DNA of 47,936 nt from Acidimicrobiia bacterium (GTDB taxonomy: Bacteria > Actinomycetota > Acidimicrobiia > Spongiisociales > UBA5794), in NCBI GenBank assembly GCA_013003395.1, contig JABDJC010000005.1, forward strand, positions 1 through 47,936. The letters are read 5' to 3'. Position 1 is the first letter of the stretch; each line of letters opens with the position of its first letter. The translations under genes and the position numbers were made by a program. The notes below the pieces were generated by a model. The model searched no databases, was not told the DNA's origin, and saw nothing but the letters and a program-made list of their open reading frames with translations. Of the stretch, positions 25,282 through 33,514 are shown piece by piece.

Positions 25282-25692
25282 ATGGCAGCCGGCTACAGCG
25301 GAACGCCGTTGGCCACCAAGCTTGGGATCAAGCCAAGCTCGACGTTGCTTGTGGTCAATGATCCCGGCCACTTCGACGAGATCGTTGCGCCGTTGCCGCC
25401 CGGTGTCGCCCGCCGCAAGCGAGCGAGTCGCGGCGGCGTCAACGTCGTGGTGTTGTTCGTTCGCAGCCGAGGCGAACTGGATCGGCGGATCGACGTCATG
25501 ACCAAAGCCGTGTTTCCCGATGGCGGCGTGTGGGTGGCCTGGCCGAAACGCGCCAGCGGCATCCCGACCGACATGACCGAAGACGTGATCCGGGAGGTGG
25601 TCTTGCCCATGGGACTCGTCGACAACAAGGTCTGCGCCATCGACGAAACATGGTCCGGCCTGCGGGTGGTCTGGCGTAGAGAACGGCGTTGA
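25282..25692 (+). CDS. DUF3052 family protein
   Basis: 136 residues: GYSGTPLATKLGIKPS at the N-terminus, VVNDPGHFDEIVAPLP, a central VVVLFVRSRGEL strand and GGVWVAWPKRASGIPTDMTEDVIRE, all typical of DUF3052, which is widespread in Actinobacteria and of unknown function. The start is the ATG at 25282, 16 nt after the preceding stop, with GAGG just upstream. Confidence 0.88.
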   Translation: MAAGYSGTPLATKLGIKPSSTLLVVNDPGHFDEIVAPLPPGVARRKRASRGGVNVVVLFVRSRGELDRRIDVMTKAVFPDGGVWVAWPKRASGIPTDMTEDVIREVVLPMGLVDNKVCAIDETWSGLRVVWRRERR

Positions 25693-25782
25693 TCCAGCCC
25701 GGTTGGGCGCCAAATCAGTAGAAGGATGGTCGTACGTCGAACCGAGCGCATGTGCACGCAACCACTCCGACGAGCATTTAAT

Positions 25783-25832
25783 TTGACCACGGAGAGTGTC
25801 GAAGGTGTATAGTTCTTGCCGGGACAGGAACT
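25783..25832 (+). promoter_or_regulatory. Promoter with overlapping inverted repeat upstream of the histidine kinase
   Basis: TTGACC (25783-25788) and TATAGT (25808-25813) are 19 nt apart. An inverted repeat AGTTCTTG-CCGGGA-CAGGAACT (25811-25832, 8 pairs including one G-T) starts inside the -10 box and covers the expected transcription start. Location fits an operator or a 5'-terminal hairpin controlling the kinase gene and perhaps the Tad locus. Confidence 0.45.
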
Positions 25833-25849
25833 ATCTGGCTGGGGGCTAG

Positions 25850-27424
25850 GTGGGAGTGCAATCACTCCATGGGGGGAGTGAGTTCGCGGTTGCTCGGATG
25901 CGTTGGGCCGTTGCGATTCGTTCGTGTTTGCCCGCGCTCACAGTCATCATGTTGCTGGCCATCTTCTTCGTTCTAGGCGCCGAGGCCGTTGCGCAAGCGC
26001 CAACCATTCGCGTCTCATCCGTCGCAGCGTCGCTGCTCTTTTCGGGTTTCAGCATGGTGGTCTTCCTTGTTGGTGGACTGCTGATGCTGGCTCGCGCTCG
26101 CATAGGCGACGAGGCGATGTGGGTGCCTCTCGGCTTCGGTGCCATCTGTTACGGCTTCGGTGTCGTGGGCGTCGGCGAGATACTCCCTCAAGTGCTCGAC
26201 TCGCCGGTCGTAGGCGCATCGCGTGCGGTATTGCTGTCGGTGACGGTTCTGGTGTTCTCGGATTCGATCCACAGCGGTGTGGCCAGGGGATGGACCCGCC
26301 GCTTGACTGCTGTATACGGCGGTTGCCTTTCGGCCATTGCGCTGCTTGCCGGACTGTTGGCACACAGTTTCACGGTTGCGATCGCGCTCGTTGCTCTTTC
26401 GGCCGCCTTTGGGCTCGCCGGCCATCTCACCAGGAAACAACCGTTGATCTGGTTTGGCGTCGTGCTCGTGGGTCTCGCCCTGGCGGAGCTCGCCCTCGGA
26501 GCGACGAGCGGTCAGGAGATCGTCTGGTCGATCACCGCATCAGCTGTTCGGTTGGTAGCACTGTTGAGTGCTCTCGCTGCTTTGGCCTCTCACGTATTCC
26601 ACGAGTACTGGGGGAGCGTGAACGACATGGCGGAAGTGAGCGCGTCGGTCCGCCGCCTCGAGGCGCAAGCGATCGAGGCGGCCCAAGCGTCGGCCGAGCG
26701 ACGCCATGAAGCAAGCTCGGCCCTCGCAGCGATCGAACTTGGGCTGGCCGCCATCGGGCGGCAGAGCGGCGCCGATGATCCAGCTTCCATACGCGACGCC
26801 ATGGCAACCGAGTTGAGCATGTTGCGACATATCGTTGCCACGGAAGCGGGCGATGCGAACCAGACGATCTCTGGCGAGTACAGCGTGAGCCGGGTCGTTG
26901 CGGACGTCGTGGCCGCACAGCGGTGGGCAGGCATGCGCGTCACGACCGATGTTCGTGACCATCTCATTGCCATCGGGCGACGGTCCGCAACCGCCGAGGC
27001 TCTGCAAGTGCTGTTGGACAACGCGCGCACTCACGCGGCCAACAGTGACGTGAGGGTCAGCGCTCGGGGCGTCGGTTCCGAGATCGAGATCGTCGTCCAG
27101 GACAACGGTCACGGTGTTCCGCCAAAGTTGGCCCAGTCGGTGTTCGATCGAGGCGTCAGCTCACGCAATGGCGGATTGGGGTTGTTCATCGCCCGACGAC
27201 TCATCGAGATGGAAGGTGGAGCAATCACGCTCGACCTCAGCGGAGATGCGGGAGCAGCGTTCGTGGTCTCGCTACCAGCCGCTCAGCCGGCGAGTGAGGT
27301 GGATGAGATCCCAGGGACTGTCGAGTCGCACCAGCTCGTCAGCCTGGCCGACCTTCACCACAGCAATGAGCGTTCCTGGTCGATGCTGCACCAATCTGAT
27401 CAACGGACGGGTAACCATGGCTGA
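25850..27424 (+). CDS. Membrane sensor histidine kinase
   Basis: 524 residues. About eight hydrophobic segments (about residues 20-250) form a membrane sensor region with no large extracellular domain. A short coiled coil then leads to the phospho-acceptor H286 in RRHEASSALAAIELGL. The ATPase domain has an N box LDNARTHA, G1 DNGHGVP and G2 GGLGLFIARRL. The recognisable kinase ends near nt 27285; the last 45 codons are low in pattern and overlap an opposite-strand ORF. The GTG at 25850 is used; the ATG at 25898 is an alternative. It sits upstream of a NarL-type regulator and the pilus genes, so control of pilus expression is likely but inferred. Confidence 0.9.
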   Translation: MGVQSLHGGSEFAVARMRWAVAIRSCLPALTVIMLLAIFFVLGAEAVAQAPTIRVSSVAASLLFSGFSMVVFLVGGLLMLARARIGDEAMWVPLGFGAICYGFGVVGVGEILPQVLDSPVVGASRAVLLSVTVLVFSDSIHSGVARGWTRRLTAVYGGCLSAIALLAGLLAHSFTVAIALVALSAAFGLAGHLTRKQPLIWFGVVLVGLALAELALGATSGQEIVWSITASAVRLVALLSALAALASHVFHEYWGSVNDMAEVSASVRRLEAQAIEAAQASAERRHEASSALAAIELGLAAIGRQSGADDPASIRDAMATELSMLRHIVATEAGDANQTISGEYSVSRVVADVVAAQRWAGMRVTTDVRDHLIAIGRRSATAEALQVLLDNARTHAANSDVRVSARGVGSEIEIVVQDNGHGVPPKLAQSVFDRGVSSRNGGLGLFIARRLIEMEGGAITLDLSGDAGAAFVVSLPAAQPASEVDEIPGTVESHQLVSLADLHHSNERSWSMLHQSDQRTGNHG

Positions 27425-27574
27425 TCTATCCGAGCGACTGGAAATCGTCACCTTCGCATGGCGATCATCCAAGGCAACGACCTCGAACCCTGCTCTCGTC
27501 AGAACATGCTCGATCATGTCGGCGAGCAGTAGCGGCTCGACCTCGAGTGCGATTCTTCGTGACAGCGGGTCCAT
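27272..27574 (-). CDS. Possible degenerate receiver-like protein (antisense, uncertain)
   Basis: 100-residue minus-strand ORF between the kinase and the regulator. EPLLLADMIEHVLTRAGFEVV resembles the first strand/helix of a response-regulator receiver domain, and the C-terminal GTLIAVVKVG...PWDLIHLTRRL resembles its last strand/helix, but no phospho-acceptor Asp is evident. Its ATG is 2 nt from the divergent regulator ATG, and its end overlaps the kinase gene's low-pattern tail by 153 nt. It could be a real small gene, a decayed receiver or a chance ORF. Confidence 0.35.
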   Translation of the reverse strand: MDPLSRRIALEVEPLLLADMIEHVLTRAGFEVVALDDRHAKVTISSRSDRSAMVTRPLIRLVQHRPGTLIAVVKVGQADELVRLDSPWDLIHLTRRLSGW

Positions 27575-27576
27575 TG

Positions 27577-28275
27577 ATGGTCACTGAACACCAGCCTCGG
27601 CCCGATCGCATCGTCAACCTTGAGGAACCGTTGTCGCGAATCGTGATCGTCGACGATCACACCTTCCTGGCACAAAGCCTGGCGGCGATCCTGCGTGACG
27701 AGGGACACGACGCGTGGGTTGCGGCGGGAACCACCCCAGATGCCATCGTTGGCGAAGTCGGGGAAGCGGCGCCGTGTCTGGTTCTCCTCGACCTCGCGCT
27801 GTCTCCTTCGATCGGTTCCGGTTTGGAACTGCTTCCGCGTCTTCTCCACGGCGGGTCGCGCGTGGTGATGATCACGGGGTGCACCAGTCCCTCAGAACTC
27901 GCGGAGTGTTTCGAGCAGGGAGCCGAGGGCATCATCGACAAGGCGCTTCCCATGGAGGGGGTGCTCGACTTGGTGGAGCGGGCGCTGGCTGGTCTTCCGC
28001 TGAACGAGAACCGGAGGTTGAACCTGCTGGCCCAGCTCCGGAGTGCGCGGATCCGAGAAGAAGCGCTTCAGGCCCCCTTTCGGGACCTCACCGACAAAGA
28101 ACGTGCGGTTCTCGGGCTTCTCGATGCCGGACTCACCGCAAAAGGCATCGCGGACGAGCTGTTCATATCGATGTCCACAGTGCGAAGCCACATCCGCTCG
28201 ATTCTCATCAAGCTCGGGGTGCACTCCCAATTGGCCGCCGTGGCCAGGGCTCGCGACGTCGGTTGGATCAACTGA
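27577..28275 (+). CDS. NarL/FixJ-family response regulator
   Basis: 232 residues. Receiver domain: acidic pair in IVIVDDH (about 22-28), phospho-acceptor D72 in CLVLLDLAL, conserved K122. The C-terminal LuxR-type helix-turn-helix is at about 166-220 (LTDKERAVLGLLDAGLTAKG, then STVRSHIRSILIKLGVHS). The ATG at 27577 is used; a longer in-frame start at 27547 is less likely. It is probably the partner of the upstream kinase and a regulator of the flp-tad genes that begin 110 nt downstream. Confidence 0.92.
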   Translation: MVTEHQPRPDRIVNLEEPLSRIVIVDDHTFLAQSLAAILRDEGHDAWVAAGTTPDAIVGEVGEAAPCLVLLDLALSPSIGSGLELLPRLLHGGSRVVMITGCTSPSELAECFEQGAEGIIDKALPMEGVLDLVERALAGLPLNENRRLNLLAQLRSARIREEALQAPFRDLTDKERAVLGLLDAGLTAKGIADELFISMSTVRSHIRSILIKLGVHSQLAAVARARDVGWIN

Positions 28276-28384
28276 CTCGCGCCCGAATCGTCAATTTTGC
28301 TGATGCCGACCCGTGTCGGTCGCGCAACGCTTGCCACATGAGGAGGTGCTCGGCGAAGTCGAGCGTTACGGAAAGGACCCACTC

Positions 28385-28561
28385 ATGTTGGTAAGCCTTT
28401 GGAGGCACCTGGACCGACTCCGCAGCGAAGACGAGGGAGCGACGATGGTCGAGTACGGCCTGATGGTCGCGCTCATCGCCGTGATCGCTCTCGGAGCAGT
28501 CACCGCCCTCGGGTTGGATGTCGCTGCGGCGTTCCAAGCGATAGCGGACGCAATCGTCTGA
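28385..28561 (+). CDS. flp: Flp/Fap-type pilin 1
   Basis: 58 residues. Structural subunit of the Tad pilus. The type IVb motif is G-ATMVEYGL: prepilin peptidase would cut after the Gly, leaving the Glu at +5, followed by one long hydrophobic helix. The ATG at 28385 has an AAAGGA ribosome binding site; a longer GTG-started frame from 28313 is less likely. The leader is 18 residues with basic charges. Confidence 0.9.
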   Translation: MLVSLWRHLDRLRSEDEGATMVEYGLMVALIAVIALGAVTALGLDVAAAFQAIADAIV

Positions 28562-28626
28562 TGAGTTGTGAGTGGGGGGTCGGGAAACCGTCCCCCCTCA
28601 CTCCTCCGATTTACGGGAGTCACACT

Positions 28627-28770
28627 GTGTCTGATGATGCCGGCGCCACGATGGTCGAATACGCTTTGATGGTTGCGTTGATCGCCGTGATTGCTCTCGG
28701 AGCCGTCACCGCTCTCGGTCTCGACATCACCGCGGTCTTCTCTGATCCCGCACTCGTGGACGCGTTCTGA
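28627..28770 (+). CDS. flp: Flp/Fap-type pilin 2 (short leader)
   Basis: 47 residues from a GTG with GGGAG upstream. The core ATMVEYALMVALIAVIALG is nearly identical to pilin 1, so the two are tandem duplicates with many synonymous differences. The leader before the cleavage Gly is only six residues (MSDDAG), very short for a prepilin. The C-termini differ. The tadE start overlaps its stop. Confidence 0.85.
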   Translation: MSDDAGATMVEYALMVALIAVIALGAVTALGLDITAVFSDPALVDAF

Positions 28771-29153
28771 TGCGGAGATTCATGCACCTTCGTTCATCCG
28801 ACCAAGGAGCGTCGCTCGTCGAGGCGGCGCTCGTGATGCCCATTCTCATCATGCTGGTATTCGGTGTCGTCGAATTCGGTCGAGCGTACAACGCTCAGAT
28901 TTCGCTGACCCATGCAGCTCGCGAGGCGATCCGCGAGTACGCCATCTCACAAAACACTGCGGATGCCGAGGACGTCGCGGAAAACAGCGCTCCGACCCTC
29001 GACAGCACGCTGATGAATTTCAACTTCGGTCCATGCAACCCGGGAGCTCCTGCGCAAGTGACCATCGGCTACCCCTTCACGTACGAGATCCCGCTGTTCG
29101 GAAACAATACGGTCGATCTGACTGGGATTGGAGTCATGCGATGCGGCGGTTGA
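28770..29153 (+). CDS. tadE: TadE-like pseudopilin
   Basis: 127 residues. N-terminal G-ASLVEAALVMPILIMLVFG is the TadE pseudopilin motif with Glu at +5 of the mature protein, then one helix and a small extracellular domain. The ATG overlaps the stop of pilin 2. TadE-type proteins are minor pilus components. Confidence 0.9.
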   Translation: MRRFMHLRSSDQGASLVEAALVMPILIMLVFGVVEFGRAYNAQISLTHAAREAIREYAISQNTADAEDVAENSAPTLDSTLMNFNFGPCNPGAPAQVTIGYPFTYEIPLFGNNTVDLTGIGVMRCGG

Positions 29154-30133
29154 TGCGTTCAGATGATGCGGCTGCGGCCGTCTTCGTGGCGATCTCGATG
29201 ATCGTGCTCATCGGGTTCACGGCGTTCGCGGTTGATGCGGGAGCGTTGTACGCAGAGCGCCGGGAGCTTCAGTCCGGTGCCGACGCCGCTGCTCTCGCCA
29301 TCGCCGAGGCCTGTGGTCGCGGCGAGCCGTGTACCCAAGCTGCTGCGGAGGCGGTCGGTGGCGCGTACGCCGACGACAACGCGTCCGACGGATTCGCCGG
29401 CATCGACACGATCGACCTCGACACGACAAACGGTCTCGTCAAGGTCACCACCAACACAGAGCTGAACGACGGCGGCACCGTGTTTGCTCCGTTCTTTGCC
29501 CAGGTGCTGGGGTTTGGTGGCACGACGGTGCGCGCCAGGGCCTCGGCGGCTTGGGGCTCACCCGGAGGGCTCGCAACCTTGCCGCTCATCATCTCCGACT
29601 GCGAATGGGAGAAGTCGCAGCACCTGGTCCAAGAAGGACCGCCATTCACCGGCGACAAAGTCCTCTTCCTCTTCCACGACGGAAACACGACCGAGGAGTG
29701 CAACGCGCAGGCCGGTCAAGACTGGGATGGGGACGGCAAGCTCCCAGGCGGCTTCGGCTGGCTCAACACCGCCGGCGATTGCATCGCCCACAGCCAGGTC
29801 GGATATTGGGTAGCGGACGACCCGGGAGCGTCGCCTTCCACCGGATGTGACGCCAAAGACTTCAAGGAACTGGTCCTCAACAAGACCGTGAGTCTGCCGT
29901 TCTTCGATGACATTCGCGGGGTGGGAGCCGGCGGGGAGTATCACGTGTCGGGTTTCGTGGCGATCCATGTGACCGGATACAACTTCGGAGGGAAGTTCAA
30001 GGAGCCCAAAGGCAATGCGCCTTGTTCAGGCGACGAGCGATGCCTCGAGGGGTACTTGACCGTAGACACCGAGTACGACGGCGAACTCGGTGGCCCCGAT
30101 CGCGGCATCGTCATCATCAAGCTCACCGGATAG
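29141..30133 (+). CDS. tadG: TadG-like pilus-assembly protein
   Basis: 330 residues. N-terminus AAAAVFVAISMIVLIGFTAFAVDAGALYAERRELQSGADAAALAIA is the TadG/TadE-like Flp-assembly pattern (quoted region about residues 10-55). A secreted C-terminal region of about 230 residues follows, with several Cys residues and acidic loops; no von Willebrand A motif is visible in it. The ATG at 29141 overlaps the tadE stop by 13 nt. Confidence 0.85.
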   Translation: MRRLMRSDDAAAAVFVAISMIVLIGFTAFAVDAGALYAERRELQSGADAAALAIAEACGRGEPCTQAAAEAVGGAYADDNASDGFAGIDTIDLDTTNGLVKVTTNTELNDGGTVFAPFFAQVLGFGGTTVRARASAAWGSPGGLATLPLIISDCEWEKSQHLVQEGPPFTGDKVLFLFHDGNTTEECNAQAGQDWDGDGKLPGGFGWLNTAGDCIAHSQVGYWVADDPGASPSTGCDAKDFKELVLNKTVSLPFFDDIRGVGAGGEYHVSGFVAIHVTGYNFGGKFKEPKGNAPCSGDERCLEGYLTVDTEYDGELGGPDRGIVIIKLTG

Positions 30134-30141
30134 GAGAACTC

Positions 30142-30954
30142 ATGAACAGGAAAGTGCTCGGCGTACTGGTGTCCATCGTCATGGCGGCTCTGGGCACGTT
30201 CGTGATCCTGTCGTACGTGCGAGATGCCGACAAGCGCGCCGTCGCAGGACAAGAAACGGTGCAGGTGCTCGTCGTGTCCGACACGATCGAGAAGGGCGCT
30301 TCGCCCGATGAACTCGCCGGCCGCGTCGAGTCAGTGCTGATTCCCGCCAAGACGCAGGCGCTCGGTAGCGTCAGCAACCTCGATGATCTCGGCGACAGCG
30401 TCACATCTGTCGACCTCGTTCCGGGAGAACAGCTGCTGTCGTCGCGGTTCATAGCGGCCGAGGCACTGGAGTCGTTGGAGGCGATCCCCGTTCCGGCCGG
30501 GTATCTCCAGGTCACGGTGTCGCTGTCGCCAGAACGTGCCCTCGGTGGAGCGTTGCGCCCGGGTGACCTGGTGGCGTTCGTAGCGTCTTTCGATCCGTTC
30601 GACGTCGGCGCGGTTGAACCGGGTGAGTTGGTCGACTCGAACGACGCTGCCCTCGATGGCAGGCTCTCCCAGACCAAGACACCGAATACGACACACATCG
30701 TGTTGCACAAGATCCTCGTGACGAACGTGCAGATCGAGAAACTTCCGACGCAAGCCGAGCAAGAGGACGCGGGTAACCAGAGTCTCGAGTTGGCGCCGAC
30801 CGGCAATCTCCTGGTCACGCTGGCCATGGAGGCGCCCGACATCGAGGTCGCGGTGTTCACCGCCGAACACGGATTCGTGTGGCTGGCGTGGGAGCCAGAC
30901 GACGCCCCCGAAGCCGGCACGCGGATTCAGCACAGAGGGATCATCTATCGATGA
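30142..30954 (+). CDS. cpaB: CpaB/RcpC pilus-assembly protein
   Basis: 270 residues. N-terminal membrane helix (about 5-25), then a SAF-like domain beginning VQVLVVSDTIEKGA (about 42-55) and the PGEQLLSSRF segment (about 93-102), characteristic of CpaB. TAGGAGA ribosome binding site 6 nt before the ATG. The cpaE start overlaps its stop (ATGA). Confidence 0.9.
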   Translation: MNRKVLGVLVSIVMAALGTFVILSYVRDADKRAVAGQETVQVLVVSDTIEKGASPDELAGRVESVLIPAKTQALGSVSNLDDLGDSVTSVDLVPGEQLLSSRFIAAEALESLEAIPVPAGYLQVTVSLSPERALGGALRPGDLVAFVASFDPFDVGAVEPGELVDSNDAALDGRLSQTKTPNTTHIVLHKILVTNVQIEKLPTQAEQEDAGNQSLELAPTGNLLVTLAMEAPDIEVAVFTAEHGFVWLAWEPDDAPEAGTRIQHRGIIYR

Positions 30955-32129
30955 TTACTCTCGTGAGCAGGAGCACGGCATTCGAGCAGAGGGTGCGCCG
31001 GGCCTTCGGCAATGATCTCAACGGTGACGTGCGCCGCTGGCAGGGCGACTATGCCGCCGATCCGATCCACGCCATCATCGATCTGACCCGCGACGACCCG
31101 CGTGTTGTGGCCATCGGTCCGGACCATCCCTTGGCCACTGCGCTTGCGATTGCTCACGGCATCGACGAGACCAGGCCCGAGATCAGCGTCGTGCTGATCG
31201 CCGATCCCACACCGGATCTCTACGAAGCAGCGCTTCGGGCCGGCGTGCGTGACGTAGTCGAAAGCAAGGCGTCTGGCCCAGAACTCCGTGCCGCCCTGGA
31301 AAGAGCGTCACAGACCACAGCGATGAGGCGTCGCGGTTCGACAGCGCCCGACAAAGCTCTCGGCACGACTGGGCGAGTGATCACCGTGGCAGCCCCCAAG
31401 GGCGGTTCTGGAAAGACCGCCATCGCAGCCAACCTCGGTGTCGGTCTCGCCCAGTCGTTGCCCGGACGAGTCGTGATCGTGGATCTCGATCTGCAGTTCG
31501 GAGACATCACGAATGCGTTCGGGCTGGAGCCCGACATCACGATCAGCGACGTCACGGCTCTGCCGGGGCGCCTCGACGGAGCACGGCTCAAAGCGGCGCT
31601 GACCTCGTGGAACGAGCAACTGTTCGTCCTGTGTGCGCCCGACGATCCGAGCGCAGGCGATGAAATCCATGAAGGCCAGATTCACTCCATCCTCGATCTG
31701 CTTGCACGCGAGTTCGACTACGTGGTGGTGGACACGCCGGCAGGCGTTGCAGAGGGAACACTCGCAGCGCTCGAGAAGACGACGGATTTGTTTCTGGTGT
31801 GTGACCTCTCGGTGGCCGGCGTGCGAAGCATGCGCAAGCTCGTCGACGCACTCGATCGATTGGAGATGACCGCTGCCAACCGTTGGTACTTCCTCAACCG
31901 CGCTGACAGCAAGGTTGGGGTGAAACTGGAAGAGGCGTCCGAGGCCACCGGCATCGACTTCAACTTCAGGTTGCCGAGCAGTCGCGCGGTGCCGCTCTCG
32001 ATGAACCGTGGCGCGCCAATCGTTGCGTCGACACCGCGTGCCGCGTTCTCTCGGGTCGTTCTCGACGCAGTGAATCAGTTGACGAGCACAGACGAACCGT
32101 TGCGATCTCGGTGGAAGGTGGCCCGATGA
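30951..32129 (+). CDS. cpaE: CpaE/TadZ-type ATPase
   Basis: 392 residues. A receiver-like N-terminal domain lacking clear phospho-site residues (about 1-125), then a MinD/ParA-type ATPase with deviant Walker A K150-GGSGKT, VIVDLDLQFGD and YVVVDTPAG. TadZ proteins place the Tad machine at the cell pole. ATG overlaps the cpaB stop; cpaF overlaps its end by 4 nt (ATGA). Confidence 0.92.
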   Translation: MITLVSRSTAFEQRVRRAFGNDLNGDVRRWQGDYAADPIHAIIDLTRDDPRVVAIGPDHPLATALAIAHGIDETRPEISVVLIADPTPDLYEAALRAGVRDVVESKASGPELRAALERASQTTAMRRRGSTAPDKALGTTGRVITVAAPKGGSGKTAIAANLGVGLAQSLPGRVVIVDLDLQFGDITNAFGLEPDITISDVTALPGRLDGARLKAALTSWNEQLFVLCAPDDPSAGDEIHEGQIHSILDLLAREFDYVVVDTPAGVAEGTLAALEKTTDLFLVCDLSVAGVRSMRKLVDALDRLEMTAANRWYFLNRADSKVGVKLEEASEATGIDFNFRLPSSRAVPLSMNRGAPIVASTPRAAFSRVVLDAVNQLTSTDEPLRSRWKVAR

Positions 32130-33514
32130 AACTCAACGAGCGACTGCGATTGAAGGAAGCTGAAAGGGAGGCCAATCCCGGCTCCGGACCGCGTGACACA
32201 CGGACGAAAGATCCCTTCGGGAGTCTAAAATCGCGTGCTCAGGCGGCACTCTTCGCCAAGCTCGGAGCTCGCCTCTACGACTCGAGTCTCACCGAGTCGT
32301 CGCTGCACGACGTCGTGGTTCAGGAACTGTCGATCATCCTGGACGCCGAAGCAGTGCCGCTATCGGACGACGAACGCACGAAGCTCGTCGGGCAGATCCG
32401 CGACGACATTCTCGGCTACGGACCGGTCCAGATGTTTCTGGACGATCCGACCATCACTGAGATCATGGTCAACGGCGATGACATGATCTATGTGGAGCGA
32501 GACGGAAAGATCGTCGAAACCGACACGCGATTCATGTCCGACACCCACCTGAGGCGCGTCATCGAGCGGATCGTCGGACAAGTCGGCCGGAGGATCGACG
32601 AATCGTCACCGATGGTGGATGCTCGGCTACCTGACGGATCTCGGGTGAACGCGATCATTCCGCCCCTCGCCGTTGACGGTCCGACCCTGACCATTCGGAT
32701 GTTCGCCAAAGACCCGTTCAAGGCAGATGACCTGGTCGATCTCGGGACCATGAGTCGAGAGTCAGCCAACTTGTTGGACTCGTGTGTCAAGGGCCGGCTC
32801 AACATGATCGTGTCGGGCGGAACCGGCACCGGCAAGACGACGATGCTCAACGTGCTGTCTTCGTTCATACAGACGGACCAACGAATCATCACCGTCGAGG
32901 ACTCGGTAGAACTGCAGCTCCACCAGCGCCACGTCATCCGTCTGGAGAGCAGACCGCCCAACATCGAAGGCCGTGGCGAGATCTCGATTCGTGATCTGGT
33001 GAAGAATGCGCTCCGGATGCGACCTGACCGGATTGTGGTCGGTGAGGTGCGCGGCATGGAAGCCCTGGACATGCTCCAGGCCATGAACACCGGTCACGAG
33101 GGGTCCCTGTCGACCGTGCACGCCAACACGCCACGGGATGCACTGTCGCGGCTCGAAACCATGGTCTTGATGGCGGGCGTCGACCTGCCATCGCGAGCAA
33201 TTCGGGAGCAGATCTCGTCGGCCGTGGACGTCATCATTCACCTGTCGCGTCTCAGCGACGGTTCGCGTCGAATCACGCAGATCTCCGAGGTCGTCGGCAT
33301 GGAAGGTGACGTCATCACGTTGCAGGACATCTTCACGTTCGACTACTCCGCAGGTCTCGACGACGAACGGAGATTCGTCGGTGGTCTGCGCCCGACCGGG
33401 ATTCGACCCCAGTTCACCGATCGATTGCGCGACATCGGCGTCGACCTCCCTCCAGAACTCTTTGGAGTGCCATCGCTGTCGCTCACTGCCAACGGACGAA
33501 AGAAGCGGCAGTGA
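32126..33514 (+). CDS. cpaF: CpaF/TadA pilus-assembly ATPase
   Basis: 462 residues. Type II/IV secretion-type ATPase powering Flp pilus assembly. Walker A G231-GTGTGKT238, then the Asp/His boxes and DRIVVGEVRGMEALDMLQAMNTGHEG, with STVHANTPRDALSRLE downstream. The start at the ATG (32126) has a GGAAGG ribosome binding site and overlaps the cpaE stop. Confidence 0.95.
   Translation: MKLNERLRLKEAEREANPGSGPRDTRTKDPFGSLKSRAQAALFAKLGARLYDSSLTESSLHDVVVQELSIILDAEAVPLSDDERTKLVGQIRDDILGYGPVQMFLDDPTITEIMVNGDDMIYVERDGKIVETDTRFMSDTHLRRVIERIVGQVGRRIDESSPMVDARLPDGSRVNAIIPPLAVDGPTLTIRMFAKDPFKADDLVDLGTMSRESANLLDSCVKGRLNMIVSGGTGTGKTTMLNVLSSFIQTDQRIITVEDSVELQLHQRHVIRLESRPPNIEGRGEISIRDLVKNALRMRPDRIVVGEVRGMEALDMLQAMNTGHEGSLSTVHANTPRDALSRLETMVLMAGVDLPSRAIREQISSAVDVIIHLSRLSDGSRRITQISEVVGMEGDVITLQDIFTFDYSAGLDDERRFVGGLRPTGIRPQFTDRLRDIGVDLPPELFGVPSLSLTANGRKKRQ

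Noticed and set aside
28301-28325. Intrinsic terminator after the response regulator (CCGAC-CCGT-GTCGG)
   Set aside because: Short stem with no T-tract downstream; it may be a leader hairpin of flp instead, but nothing decides it.
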